From contig NZ_CP030073.1 in assembly GCF_003261055.1 (NCBI RefSeq), positions 2,232,001 through 2,296,000 on the forward strand: a DNA stretch of 64,000 nt. Direction: 5' to 3'. Numbering within the stretch: position 1 is the stretch's first letter; the number at the start of each line of letters is the position of its first letter. A program made the translations under genes and the position numbers. Shown one piece after another: positions 36,067 to 44,557 of the stretch. The notes under the pieces are model-generated. The model saw only the letters and a list, made by a program, of their open reading frames with translations, was not told the DNA's origin and searched no databases. Origin of the DNA: Streptomyces cadmiisoli. GTDB lineage: Bacteria > Actinomycetota > Actinomycetes > Streptomycetales > Streptomycetaceae.

Positions 36067-37310
36067 CGTGAAGGCTCCCATCGCTGGGCGTCGTCGCGGA
36101 GATCGTCGAAGACCGACCTCAGATTGATCAGCGCGCGCTGCACATGCGGCAGTTCCGACGGCTCGGGCGAACCGAGGCATCGCGCGCGCTCGGCGTCGGT
36201 GTGGCCGAGCAGCGGACCGGTGGCCAGCCGCACGCGCAGCTCTCCGAGGTCGTCGCCGAAGCGATGGCCGCCCGGCGCGGGCATGCCGAGCCGGGCGGTG
36301 AGGAAGTCCTCCAGTTCCTGCGCGTCGCCCACCCCCCGGGAGGCCAGCGCGGAGCGCAACGGACCGAGGTCGACGTACAGATGCCGGCCCGCCTGCGGCG
36401 GCAGCGACAGCGCGCCCGCCGTCACGACGACGTCGTGCGCGGCGCGCGCCACGTCCGCGTGCAGACGGGCGGTGGCGGCGACCCGGGCCGCGACGGGCCG
36501 CGGTTCACCGAGCGCGTAGGCGGCCGCGGCGGCGACGGGGGCCGCCACCTGCGCGCCGAGCGCGGTCAGTACGTCCAGCACGCGCGCGTGCAGTTCCCGC
36601 CCTTCGTCGCCCGCGGGGAAGCGGGCGACCGCGGCCGGCCAGCCGGACGGCAGCAGCGCCCCGGCCAGGTCGCCGACGACGGTGACCCGGTCGGGCAGCA
36701 TCTCGGCGGGGCTGACCAGCACGGTCTCGTGCGGCTCGTGCAGCGTGTCGCGCCAGGTCTCGTCGCTGACCAGGTGCAGCCCCTCGCCGGCCGCGGCCTC
36801 CACGGTCTCGTGCAGCACCTCCGGCGGCGCCACCGTCGCCGTCGGGTCGTCCGCGACGGACAGTACGAGCAGCCGCGGGTCGCCGCCCTCGGCGCGCACC
36901 CGGCGCACGGTCTCCAGCAGGGCGTAGGGATCGGGCACGCCGCCGCACTCGGCGGGTGTCGCCACATGGAACACGGGTCTGCCCAGCAGTCGCACGTACG
37001 GCGCCCACCAGGCGGCGCACGGCCGCGGCGCCAGGACGTCGCCGCCGACGGCGGCGGTCAGCGCGAGCAGCAGGGCGTGCGTGCCGGGAGCGGCCACGGC
37101 GCGTTCCGGTCCGGCGGCCGGGCCGCGCCGCTGCCAGTAGCCCGCCGCCGCGTCCAGGAGGGCGGGTCCGCCGCCGACCGGCTCGCCGTGCGCGCGGTGC
37201 GCGGCCCCGGCGAGCACGTCGGCCAGTTCCGGCAGCACCGGCAGCCCGTCGTCGGGGAGGGCCGGTCCGTAGCGGACGGGTCCGTGGCCTTCCGGGTCCG
37301 ACCGCCGCAT
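36063..37310 (-). CDS. aminotransferase-fold protein lacking the PLP lysine
   Basis: A 415-residue protein with the outline of class I/II aminotransferases: glycine-rich APGTHALLLAL, VLAPRPCAAWWAPY, a degenerate NPxNPTG region (VADDPTATV, 152-160), SDETWRD (182-188) where SDEVY is usual, and LGELRVRLATG near the end, matching the substrate-Arg region. At the expected Schiff-base site (VVGDLAGALLPSGW, 211-224) there is no lysine: by eye Gly216 or a neighbour takes its place. It should therefore not transaminate. ATG at 37310 after GGGAGG. It is coupled to the downstream MBL hydrolase. Confidence 0.75.
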   Translation of the reverse strand: MRRSDPEGHGPVRYGPALPDDGLPVLPELADVLAGAAHRAHGEPVGGGPALLDAAAGYWQRRGPAAGPERAVAAPGTHALLLALTAAVGGDVLAPRPCAAWWAPYVRLLGRPVFHVATPAECGGVPDPYALLETVRRVRAEGGDPRLLVLSVADDPTATVAPPEVLHETVEAAAGEGLHLVSDETWRDTLHEPHETVLVSPAEMLPDRVTVVGDLAGALLPSGWPAAVARFPAGDEGRELHARVLDVLTALGAQVAAPVAAAAAYALGEPRPVAARVAATARLHADVARAAHDVVVTAGALSLPPQAGRHLYVDLGPLRSALASRGVGDAQELEDFLTARLGMPAPGGHRFGDDLGELRVRLATGPLLGHTDAERARCLGSPEPSELPHVQRALINLRSVFDDLRDDAQRWEPSR

Positions 37311-37365
37311 GCGTACCTCCCGTGCCGGTCGTCTCTCGCGCTCTGCGTACCCAGCCCGCCCCACC

Positions 37366-38469
37366 TCAGGCGTCCGACGGCGGGTCCCTGCGCCACAGCC
37401 GGTACACCGCCGCGCCGAGCGCGCCGACGACCAGCACGCCACCGGTCACGAGGGCGGGCACGGACACGCCGTAGGACCCGCCCTGGCCGGCCCGTACGCC
37501 GTGCTCGACGGTGGCGGGCCGCTCGCACTCGCGCCCGGTGCACTGCCGGCCGTGGCTGCCGCCCGCCTGGGACACGGTGAACTTCGCGCTGAACGGTTTG
37601 CCCTTCTTGCCGGGCGCCGCCGGGCAGGTCCCGTCGACCGTCCAGGCGGAGGTCTTGCTCAGGGCGTTCGGGACGCCCTCGAACCGGGGTGGGGACGCGA
37701 TGCGGGCGTTGCCCCGGTACACGGGCCCCGCCTTCGTGTCCTGCGCGCCGGGCACCAGCAGCAGCGTCACCCGGTCCCCGTCGAACGCCTTCGACTTCGC
37801 CTCCAGGGCCTCGGGCAGCAGACCGCCGACGGGATCGCAGGACACCGACACGGTGACGGGGTCGCCGGGCCGGTCGAGGGCGGGACTGACCACCGCGGCC
37901 GGCTTGGCGGCAGCGGCGGCGCCCGGGACCGTCGCGGTGCCGGGGACGGGCGCCGCGCCGGGGACGGTCCCGGTACCGGGGACGGGGGCGGTGCCGCCGG
38001 GGACGGTCGCCGTACCGGGCACCGGCGCGGTGCCGGGGACGGCGGCCGCGTCCCCGGCGTCCGGCACCGCGGCAGGCGGCTCGGCGGCCGCGCCGGCCTC
38101 CGCGGGGGGTTCGGGGGCGAGTGGATCGGCCTCCGCCGGCGGGTCCGGGACGGCGGGATCGGCCTCGACGTCCGCGAGCGGATCCGGTACCGCGGGATCG
38201 GCCTCCGGCGCGGGATCGGCCTCCACCTCCGCCAGCGGGTCGGGGACGGCGGGATCCGCCTCGACGTCCGCGAGGGGGTCCGGGACCGCGGGATCGGCTC
38301 CCGCTTCGGCCGGCGGCTCCGCCGCGGGGTCGGCCGCCACGTCCGTTCGCGCGTCCACGGCGGCGCGGCCGGCTCCGGCGACCGGTTCCGCGAAGGCGGT
38401 CGGTCCGATGCCGAGCAGGGCGGCACCGGCCAGGGCGGCGGCGGGCAGGACACGGACGGTGCGGCGCAT
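37366..38469 (-). CDS. secreted, membrane-anchored repeat protein
   Basis: A 367-residue protein. A Sec signal peptide (MRRTVRVLPAAALAGAALLG, cleavage near AFA) is followed by an acidic DPAVPDPLADVEA repeat region (about 58-128), a VPGTA repeat region (about 144-183), and a globular domain of about 130 residues with three or four cysteines (VSCDPVGG, GTCPAAPGKKGKP, QCTGRECERP). One C-terminal helix ends in YRLWRRD. The topology is that of a cell-wall-spanning stalk with a distal or proximal domain outside the membrane. No LPXTG motif is seen. ATG at 38469 behind GAAGGAG. Function unknown. Confidence 0.75.
   Translation of the reverse strand: MRRTVRVLPAAALAGAALLGIGPTAFAEPVAGAGRAAVDARTDVAADPAAEPPAEAGADPAVPDPLADVEADPAVPDPLAEVEADPAPEADPAVPDPLADVEADPAVPDPPAEADPLAPEPPAEAGAAAEPPAAVPDAGDAAAVPGTAPVPGTATVPGGTAPVPGTGTVPGAAPVPGTATVPGAAAAAKPAAVVSPALDRPGDPVTVSVSCDPVGGLLPEALEAKSKAFDGDRVTLLLVPGAQDTKAGPVYRGNARIASPPRFEGVPNALSKTSAWTVDGTCPAAPGKKGKPFSAKFTVSQAGGSHGRQCTGRECERPATVEHGVRAGQGGSYGVSVPALVTGGVLVVGALGAAVYRLWRRDPPSDA
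37921..38298. repeat. in-frame Pro/Ala/Asp and Val-Pro-Gly repeat tracts
   Basis: The DNA coding for residues 58-128 of the surface protein repeats a unit of about 39 bp (ADPAVPDPLADVE) with indels. Residues 144-183 repeat units of 15-18 bp (VPGTA variants). Such tracts change length by slippage and are likely to differ between strains. Confidence 0.7.
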
Positions 38470-38640
38470 GGGGACGGGCTCCTTCGAGCGGCGACGGGGG
38501 AACGAGGGCCGTACCCCCGCAGCCATCACAGCCCGCCTGTCACGCCGACGCGCGCGGCCGGACCCCATTGGCCGCAATCCGGTACCCGCGCGGGTGACAC
38601 GGCCCGGCGGGAGAAGTGCCGCTCCGGTGCGGCCGGGGCC

Positions 38641-38665
38641 GTGTCGCGTTCCGCCGCCCGGGTAC
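38641..38665 (+). promoter_or_regulatory. SigB-type stress promoter for the DUF2795-CBS pair
   Basis: GTGT (38641-38644), 15 nt, then GGGTAC (38660-38665), matching the Streptomyces SigB pattern GNNT-N14-16-GGGTA(C/T). It ends 33 nt upstream of the ATG at 38699. A perfect 12-bp palindrome ACCCGCGCGGGT lies further up at 38584-38595. Confidence 0.55.
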
Positions 38666-38698
38666 GCGGTCTGCACCCCCGAAGATCTGGAGCAAGAG

Positions 38699-39085
38699 AT
38701 GCAGCGAGGCAGTGACCGGCTCAGCGTCCACCGGGACGATGAGATGAAGCACGAACTGCAGGGGCTGCTCAGGTCGGGCCATCCCACCCGCACGGAGGAG
38801 TGGTACGACCCCGAGCCCACCGCCGAGGACGACCCCCGGATCGCGGGCGGCCCGGTCATGCCGGGCTCCCTTCCGGAAGCCCGGTTCGAGCTGGCCCGCC
38901 TACTGGGCCGCAGCGCGTTCCCCGCGGGTCCGGGCGAGCTGATGACGGCGCTGCGGCGCAAGAACGCGCCCGACGCCCTGATCGAACCGCTGCGCCACCT
39001 GCCCCGTTCCGCGCGCTACGACAACGTCCAGGAGCTGGCGGAGGCCGTGACACGCAAGGGCGCGGGACGCCGGGAGGCGCGATGA
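38699..39085 (+). CDS. DUF2795 domain protein
   Basis: A 128-residue hydrophilic protein. The second half carries the DUF2795 pattern LARLLGRSAFPAGPGELMTAL, then a KNAPDALIEPLRHLP helix pair and YDNVQELAEAV. The N-terminus includes RTEEWYDPEP. The function of the domain is unknown; members are common in stress-type gene sets. ATG at 38699 with GGAG upstream. The stop overlaps the ATG of the CBS protein, and a SigB-like promoter is upstream, so a stress role is inferred. Confidence 0.82.
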   Translation: MQRGSDRLSVHRDDEMKHELQGLLRSGHPTRTEEWYDPEPTAEDDPRIAGGPVMPGSLPEARFELARLLGRSAFPAGPGELMTALRRKNAPDALIEPLRHLPRSARYDNVQELAEAVTRKGAGRREAR

Positions 39086-39546
39086 CGGCGGATTACGTGA
39101 GGGAGGTGATGACTCCGGGCGTGGTCGCCGTCCGCCCGGACGCCTCCGTGGCGGAGGCGGCACGGCTGATGCGCGCGCAGGACGTCGGTGACGTGGTCGT
39201 GGCCGACGGCGAGCAGGTGGTCGGCGTGCTGACCGACCGTGACATCGCCGTGCGTGCCGTGGCCGAGGGCCTCGATCCGTCGGGCGTGAGCGCGCGGTCG
39301 GTGTGCACACCGGACCCGGTCGTGGTGTCGCCGCAGGACCCGGTGTCCACGGCGGTCGCGCTGATGCGGGAGAAGGCCGTACGCAGACTGCCGGTGGTCG
39401 AGGACGGTCTCCCGGTGGGCGTCGTCAGCCTGGGCGACCTGGCGCTCGCGCAGGACCCGGACAGCGCACTCGCCGACATCAGCCGTGCCGCCCCGGACGA
39501 GAACGCGACAGCGCCCGGCCGCCGCGGTCCGGCGCGGGCCGGGTGA
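39082..39546 (+). CDS. two-CBS-domain protein
   Basis: A 154-residue protein made of a tandem CBS pair: VREVMTPGVVAVRPDASVAEAARLM with GVLTDRDIAVRAVAEG, then DPVVVSPQDPVSTAVALMREKAVRRLPVVEDG with GVVSLGDLA. CBS pairs bind adenine nucleotides and act as energy or redox sensors. The protein has no other domain. ATG start overlaps the DUF2795 stop (ATGA). The partner it regulates is unknown. A strong terminator follows 88 bp downstream. Confidence 0.9.
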   Translation: MTADYVREVMTPGVVAVRPDASVAEAARLMRAQDVGDVVVADGEQVVGVLTDRDIAVRAVAEGLDPSGVSARSVCTPDPVVVSPQDPVSTAVALMREKAVRRLPVVEDGLPVGVVSLGDLALAQDPDSALADISRAAPDENATAPGRRGPARAG

Positions 39547-39634
39547 CGGAGCGAGGCGGGCAGCGGATCCCGGAAGGAGGGTGAATCCGTGGCAGCCGAT
39601 CGCCTCACGGCCGTCGCGCCGACGGGATCATTCA

Positions 39635-39670
39635 CCCGGGTCCGGCCCGGAGCACGGGGCCGGACCCGGG
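39635..39670. terminator. strong bidirectional terminator
   Basis: A 14-bp perfect stem, CCCGGGTCCGGCCC (39635-39648) with 39657-39670, and an 8-nt loop, between the convergent CBS and DUF6158-like genes. Confidence 0.8.
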
Positions 39671-39734
39671 GTCTGCCGGTCGGGCCGTGTCCCGGGCCGC
39701 CGCGGGCGCTCCGCGGGCCGGGTTCCCGGCCGCC

Positions 39735-40046
39735 TCAGGCGCTCGGGGTGCGGTCCGGGCCGGGGTCGGCCACGGCGGTGCCCCGTCCCCACTTGCCGAC
39801 CGGGGTCCTCGGATCACCGCCGCACGCGGCCCGGCCCCGGGCGCCCTCGCGCGTTCGGCCGGAGGAGACGAACCGGCGCGGATTGCGGCGCAGGTACTCG
39901 CCCTCCAGCTGGGCCATGCGTTCGTTGTGGGCGCGCAGCGCGTCGTTCGAGCCGTACAGCAGAGTGTCGTGGCGCGTGCGGTGGATGGTCTCCAGCTCTC
40001 TCATGAGCTGCTGGTCGTCCAGCCGACCCGGTTCGACTCCGGTCAT
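39735..40046 (-). CDS. small conserved actinobacterial protein (DUF6158-like)
   Basis: A 103-residue protein whose first 60 residues form a compact helical unit with LDDQQLMRELETIHRTRHDTL and NDALRAHNERMAQLEGEYL, followed by RRNPRRFVSSGRTREGAR and a disordered tail. This pattern recurs in Streptomyces as a stand-alone small protein; the role is unknown. ATG at 40046, with only a GCGGGG-type leader. The DUF label is recalled from memory of the pattern and is not verified. Confidence 0.7.
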   Translation of the reverse strand: MTGVEPGRLDDQQLMRELETIHRTRHDTLLYGSNDALRAHNERMAQLEGEYLRRNPRRFVSSGRTREGARGRAACGGDPRTPVGKWGRGTAVADPGPDRTPSA

Positions 40047-40205
40047 CTTGTCGCCCCGCTCGTCGTGGTCAGTGATGAGGTTCGGGTACCCGCTCGGCGG
40101 GCGGTGCCCCCGAGCGGCAATCGGGAGGGAGCCAGGAAACCCGCGTTCCTGAGTCCACTGTACGAAGATCCCGGCCCCCGGGCCTCCGCGTGCCGCCCGG
40201 CGCGA

Positions 40206-40232
40206 CGTCCCGCAGGGCGGCTTTCCCTGCGG
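40206..40232 (-). terminator. terminator of the ABC-F gene
   Basis: A 10-bp perfect stem TCCCGCAGGG (40206-40215) with CCCTGCGGGA (40223-40232) and a 7-nt loop, 54 nt after the ABC-F stop on the minus strand. The remainder of the 40047-40285 gap shows no other feature. Confidence 0.65.
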
Positions 40233-40285
40233 GAAGCGTGCTCGCGAGGCCGCCGCGACAGCGGGCGACGACCGTCGGACAGGCC

Positions 40286-41905
40286 CTAGCGGGACCGCTC
40301 CACCCGGCGTTCGTCCCACACCGGCTCCGAGGTCTCGCGGACCCGGCCGTCGCTGCCGAAGACCAGGTACCGGTCGAACGAGCGGGCGAACCAGCGGTCG
40401 TGCGTGACCGCGAGAACCGTGCCGTCGAACGCCTCCAGCCCCTCCTGGAGGGCTTCGGCGGACTCCAGGTCGAGGTTGTCCGTCGGCTCGTCCAGCAGCA
40501 GCGCGGTGACACCCTCCAGCTCCAGCAGGAGGATCTGGAAGCGGGCCTGCTGGCCCCCGGAGAGCCGATCGAAACTCCGTTCGGCCTGGCCGGTGAGTTC
40601 GTAGCGGCGCAGCCGGGACATGGCGGCGCCCCGGTCCTGGGCGTGCTCCCGCCACAGGATGTCCAGCAGGGGCCGTCCGGCCAGCTCCGGATGCGCGTGC
40701 GTCTGGGCGAAGTGCCCGGGCACCACCCGCGCGCCCAGCTTCCACTGGCCGGTGTGCGCGACGTCGTCCCCGGCCAGCAGCCTGAGGAAGTGCGACTTGC
40801 CGGAGCCGTTGGAGCCGAGGACGGCGACCCGTTCGCCGTAGAAGACCTCCAGGTCGAAGGGTTTCATCAGGCCGGTGAGTTCCAGGGCCTGGCAGGTGAC
40901 GGCGCGTACGCCGGTGCGCCCGCCCCTGAGCCGCATCCTGATGTCCTGCTCGCGCGGCGGCTCGGGCGGCGGTCCGGCCTCCTCGAACTTGCGCAGCCGG
41001 GTCTGCGCCGCCTGGTAGCGGGACGCCATCTCGTGGCTGACGGCGGCGGCCTGACGCAGGTTCAGCACGAGCTTCTTCAGCTGGGCGTGCTTCTCGTCCC
41101 AGCGTCGGCGCAGCTCCTCGAAGCGGGCGAAGCGTTCACGCCGTGCCTCGTGGTAGGTGGCGAAGCCGCCGCCGTGCACCCAGGCGTCGGCGCCGGCCGG
41201 GCCGGGCTCCACGGAGACGATCTTCTGGGCGGCGCGGGAGAGCAGCTCGCGGTCGTGGGAGACGAACAGGACCGTCTTGCGGGTCTCCGCCAGGCGTTCC
41301 TCCAGCCAGCGCTTGCCGGGGACGTCGAGGTAGTTGTCCGGCTCGTCGAGCAGCAGCACCTCGTCGGTGCCGCGCAGCAGCGCCTCCAGGACCAGCCGCT
41401 TCTGCTCGCCGCCGGACAGGGTCCGCACCTGCCGCCACTGCGCCTTGTCGTACGGCATCCCGAGCGCGGCCGTGGTGCACATGTCCCACAGGGTCTCCGC
41501 CTCGTAGCCGCGTACCTCGGCCCAGTCGGCGAGCGCCTGCGCGTACGCCAGCTGGGCGGCCTCGTCGTCGACGGTCATGATGGCGTGCTCGGCCGCGTCG
41601 ACGGCGGCGGCGGCCTCACGGATGCGCGGCGGGGCGACGGACACCAGCAGGTCGCGCACGGTCGTCTCGTCCCGTACGGAGCCGACGAACTGCCGCATCA
41701 CACCGAGGCCGCCACTGACCGTGACGGTGCCGCCGTGCGGCTTCAGCTCGCCCGAGATCAGCCGGAGCAGGGTCGTCTTGCCGGCACCGTTGGGGCCCAC
41801 GAGGGCGACCACGGCCCCTTCGCCCACCCGGAAGGACACGTCGCCGAGCAGCGTCCGTGCGTCGGGGAGGTGGTACTCGAGGTGCGCGGCTTCCAGATGT
41901 CCCAT
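40286..41905 (-). CDS. ABC-F family ATPase
   Basis: A 539-residue soluble protein with two ABC domains: Walker A GPNGAGKTT (37-45) and GSNGSGKSH, signatures LSGGEQKRL and LSGGQQARF, Walker B LLLDEPDNYLD and LLLDEPTDNLD. A charged helical linker (about 240-320) sits between them. No membrane domain is present, as in ABC-F proteins that act on the ribosome, some of which give antibiotic resistance. The second Walker A has His after GKS where Thr is common. ATG at 41905. The gene is monocistronic, divergent from the PAP2-kinase fusion. Confidence 0.9.
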   Translation of the reverse strand: MGHLEAAHLEYHLPDARTLLGDVSFRVGEGAVVALVGPNGAGKTTLLRLISGELKPHGGTVTVSGGLGVMRQFVGSVRDETTVRDLLVSVAPPRIREAAAAVDAAEHAIMTVDDEAAQLAYAQALADWAEVRGYEAETLWDMCTTAALGMPYDKAQWRQVRTLSGGEQKRLVLEALLRGTDEVLLLDEPDNYLDVPGKRWLEERLAETRKTVLFVSHDRELLSRAAQKIVSVEPGPAGADAWVHGGGFATYHEARRERFARFEELRRRWDEKHAQLKKLVLNLRQAAAVSHEMASRYQAAQTRLRKFEEAGPPPEPPREQDIRMRLRGGRTGVRAVTCQALELTGLMKPFDLEVFYGERVAVLGSNGSGKSHFLRLLAGDDVAHTGQWKLGARVVPGHFAQTHAHPELAGRPLLDILWREHAQDRGAAMSRLRRYELTGQAERSFDRLSGGQQARFQILLLELEGVTALLLDEPTDNLDLESAEALQEGLEAFDGTVLAVTHDRWFARSFDRYLVFGSDGRVRETSEPVWDERRVERSR

Positions 41906-42098
41906 GGGGTCGCATTGTGCGGGCCCCGCGCGACCTGCGGCAAACGCATATCACGCCGTCCCCGTCCCGTCCGCCGCCCACCCGTCCGTCGGACGGGGTC
42001 CGGCCGGGACGGACGAGCAGCAGGCGCGTCGAGGTCCTGCGGGTACCGGTCACCGCCGATCGGACAGGAAACAGCCACTTGAGGGTACCCACACCTAC

Positions 42099-43592
42099 AT
42101 GAGCCCAGATGTCGACCTCACCGCCCTGTATCCCGGCCGTCATGCCGTGCGCGACCGGCTGCTCGCCTGGGACAGCCGTCTGTTCGAGTTCGCCGCGGCG
42201 CGTGACTGGCCGGCCGCCGAGCCCGTCCTGCCGCGGCTGAGCCGGAGCGCCAACCACGGTGTGCTGTGGTTCGCGACGGCGGGACTGATCGCCGCGAGCC
42301 GCACCCCGCGGGCCCGCCGGGCCGCCGTGCGGGGGATCGCGTCGCTGGCCCTGGCGTCGGCCGCCATCAACACCGTCGGCAAGCGCAGTGTGCGCCGGCC
42401 CCGGCCGGTCCTCGACACCGTGCCGAGGGTGCGGCAGCTGAAGCGCCAGCCGGTCACCACATCGTTCCCGTCCGGCCACTCCGCCTCCGCGGCGGCCTTC
42501 GCGGCCGGGGTGGCGCTGGAGTCCCCCGCCTGGGGTTCCGTCGTGGCCCCGGTCGCCTTCTCCGTGGCGATGTCGCGCGTCTACACCGGCGTCCACTTCC
42601 CGAGCGACGTCCTGGCGGGCGCCGCGCTCGGGGTGGGCGCGGCGTTCGTCGTGCGGGCACTGGTGCCGAGCCGGTCGCAGACCGCGCCGCCCGCCCGGGC
42701 ACGGGCCGAGGCGCCGCCGCTGCCGGAGGGCGAGGGCCTGGTCGTCGTGGCCAACACGGCGGCGGGCAGCGCGGACCGGGTGCGGGCGCTGCGGGACGCG
42801 CTGCCGCGGGCGGAGATCGTCGAGTGCGCGCCCCAGGACATGCGTGAGGAACTGGAGAAGGCGGCGGCCCGCGCCGAGGCGCTGGGTGTGTGCGGCGGCG
42901 ACGGCACGGTGAACACGGCCGCCGGGATCGCTCTGCGCCGGGGTCTGCCGCTCGCGGTGCTGCCCGGCGGCACGCTGAACCACTTCGCGTACGACCTGGG
43001 GGTGGAGGACGTGCGGGCGCTGAGCCGCGCGGTCAGCCGGGGCGACGCGATGCGGGTGGACGTGGGCCGGTTCACCAGCGGAGAGAAGCGGGGCGTCTTC
43101 CTCAACACGTGCAGCCTGGGTGTCTATCCGGAGCTGGTGCGCGAGCGGGACCGCTGGGCGCACCGGATCGGCGGCTGGCCGGCCGGGGTGCTGGCGGCGC
43201 TGCGCGTGCTGCGCGCGGACCGGCATCCGCTGGAGGTCGAACTCGGCGGCCGGTCGCATCCGCTGTGGCTGCTGTTCGCCGGGAACGGCACCTACCACCG
43301 GCTGGGTCTGGCGCCGGCCCGCCGGCTCGACCTCGCCGACGGGCGGCTCGACGTGCGGGTGGTGCACGGCGGCCGCAGGCCGGCCGTGCGGCTGCTGGCC
43401 GCCGCTCTGGCGGGCCCGCTGACCCGCTCCCCGGCGCACGCGGCGGTCCAGGTGAGCACGTTGCGGCTGAAGGGCGTCGAACCGGGCACGCTCCTCGCCT
43501 ACGACGGCGAGGTGACCGAGGTGGCGGGCGACGTCACGTTGGAGAAGCAGGCCGAAGCGCTGGTCGTGTACCGGCCGGGCCCCGATGACTGA
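42099..43592 (+). CDS. PAP2 phosphatase-diacylglycerol kinase fusion
   Basis: A 497-residue bifunctional protein. The N-terminal PAP2 domain has its three motifs: KRSVRRPRP (95-103), PSGH (124-127) and SRVYTGVHFPSD (159-170), within hydrophobic segments. From about residue 213 there is a diacylglycerol-kinase/LCB5-type domain with GGDGT (266-270), LPGGTLNHFAYDLG and YDGEVTEV. One half removes a lipid phosphate and the other can add one, so it may tune phosphatidate or act on different lipids. ATG at 42099. Two GGGTAC hexamers upstream lack a SigB -35. Confidence 0.9.
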   Translation: MSPDVDLTALYPGRHAVRDRLLAWDSRLFEFAAARDWPAAEPVLPRLSRSANHGVLWFATAGLIAASRTPRARRAAVRGIASLALASAAINTVGKRSVRRPRPVLDTVPRVRQLKRQPVTTSFPSGHSASAAAFAAGVALESPAWGSVVAPVAFSVAMSRVYTGVHFPSDVLAGAALGVGAAFVVRALVPSRSQTAPPARARAEAPPLPEGEGLVVVANTAAGSADRVRALRDALPRAEIVECAPQDMREELEKAAARAEALGVCGGDGTVNTAAGIALRRGLPLAVLPGGTLNHFAYDLGVEDVRALSRAVSRGDAMRVDVGRFTSGEKRGVFLNTCSLGVYPELVRERDRWAHRIGGWPAGVLAALRVLRADRHPLEVELGGRSHPLWLLFAGNGTYHRLGLAPARRLDLADGRLDVRVVHGGRRPAVRLLAAALAGPLTRSPAHAAVQVSTLRLKGVEPGTLLAYDGEVTEVAGDVTLEKQAEALVVYRPGPDD

Positions 43593-43693
43593 CGAGGTAT
43601 CTGCCCGCATCGCGGAACGATCTGTCTCAGCATGCGGTTGGTGCGTACGGTGAGGGAGGACGTGAACCCGTACGACGAGAAAGAGGTACCGCC

Positions 43694-44515
43694 ATGCCGC
43701 AAGCGCGGGAGACCGCCGTCTACACGCACGGGCACCACGAGTCCGTGCTCCGTTCGCACACCTGGCGGACCGCGGCCAACTCAGCGGCGTACCTCCTCGG
43801 CTCGCTCGAGCCCGACATGCGGATCCTGGACATCGGCTGCGGGCCCGGCACCATCACCGCCGACCTGGCCGCGCTGGTCCCGCACGGCCGGGTCACCGGT
43901 GTCGACCGCGCGCCGGACATCCTGGACCGGGCGCGGGCCACCGCGGCCGAACGCGGGCTGACGAACGTCGACTTCGCGGTCGGCGACGTGCACGCCCTGG
44001 ACTTCCCCGACGGCACGTTCGATGTGGTCCACGCGCACCAGGTGCTCCAGCACGTCGGCGATCCCGTGCGGGCGCTGCGCGAGATGCGGCGGGTGGCGGC
44101 ACCGGGCGGCCTCGTCGCCGTCCGCGACTCGGACTACGCGGCGATGACCTGGTACCCCGCGACACCCGGGCTGGACGACTGGCGCGACCTCTACGACCGG
44201 GTGGCCCGCGCCAACGGCGGTGAGCCGGACGCCGGACGACGGCTGAAGTCCTGGGCGCTGGAGGCGGGCCTGACCGACATCACGGCCACCTCCGGCACCT
44301 GGACCTTCTCGACGCCGCAGGAGCGGGCCTGGTGGAGCGATCTGTGGGCGGAGCGCACCCTGGCGTCCGCCTACGCGGAGCGGGCCGTGCAGGGCGGCCA
44401 CGCGACCGACGGGCAGCTGCGCGCGGTGTCCCGGGCCTGGCGGGAGTGGGGCACGCACGACGACGGCTGGTTCAGCGTTCTGCACGGAGAAATTCTCTGC
44501 CGCAAGGAAGTCTGA
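43694..44515 (+). CDS. class I SAM-dependent methyltransferase
   Basis: A 273-residue UbiE-like methyltransferase: motif I ILDIGCGPGTITADLA, motif II VTGVDRAPDILDRA, GDVHALDFPDGTFDVVHAHQVLQHV and PGGLVAVRDSDYAAM. The C-terminal half (WSDLWAERTLASAYAERAV, REWGTHDDGWFSVLHGEILC) is of the kind found in many actinobacterial small-molecule methyltransferases. ATG at 43694 with AGAGG upstream. It is 101 bp after the PAP2-kinase fusion on the same strand. The substrate is unknown. Confidence 0.88.
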   Translation: MPQARETAVYTHGHHESVLRSHTWRTAANSAAYLLGSLEPDMRILDIGCGPGTITADLAALVPHGRVTGVDRAPDILDRARATAAERGLTNVDFAVGDVHALDFPDGTFDVVHAHQVLQHVGDPVRALREMRRVAAPGGLVAVRDSDYAAMTWYPATPGLDDWRDLYDRVARANGGEPDAGRRLKSWALEAGLTDITATSGTWTFSTPQERAWWSDLWAERTLASAYAERAVQGGHATDGQLRAVSRAWREWGTHDDGWFSVLHGEILCRKEV

Positions 44516-44557
44516 AATTCAGCTTTCGGGAAACTCGCACGGCAGGAGGTTCACATT

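Noticed and set aside
37921..38298. CRISPR-like periodic repeats
   Set aside because: Units are contiguous, in frame and code for a Pro-rich stalk; there are no unique spacers.
42041..42088. Two GGGTAC hexamers upstream of the PAP2-kinase fusion as SigB promoters
   Set aside because: Neither has GNNT at 14-16 nt upstream, so they do not meet the pattern used for 38641-38665.
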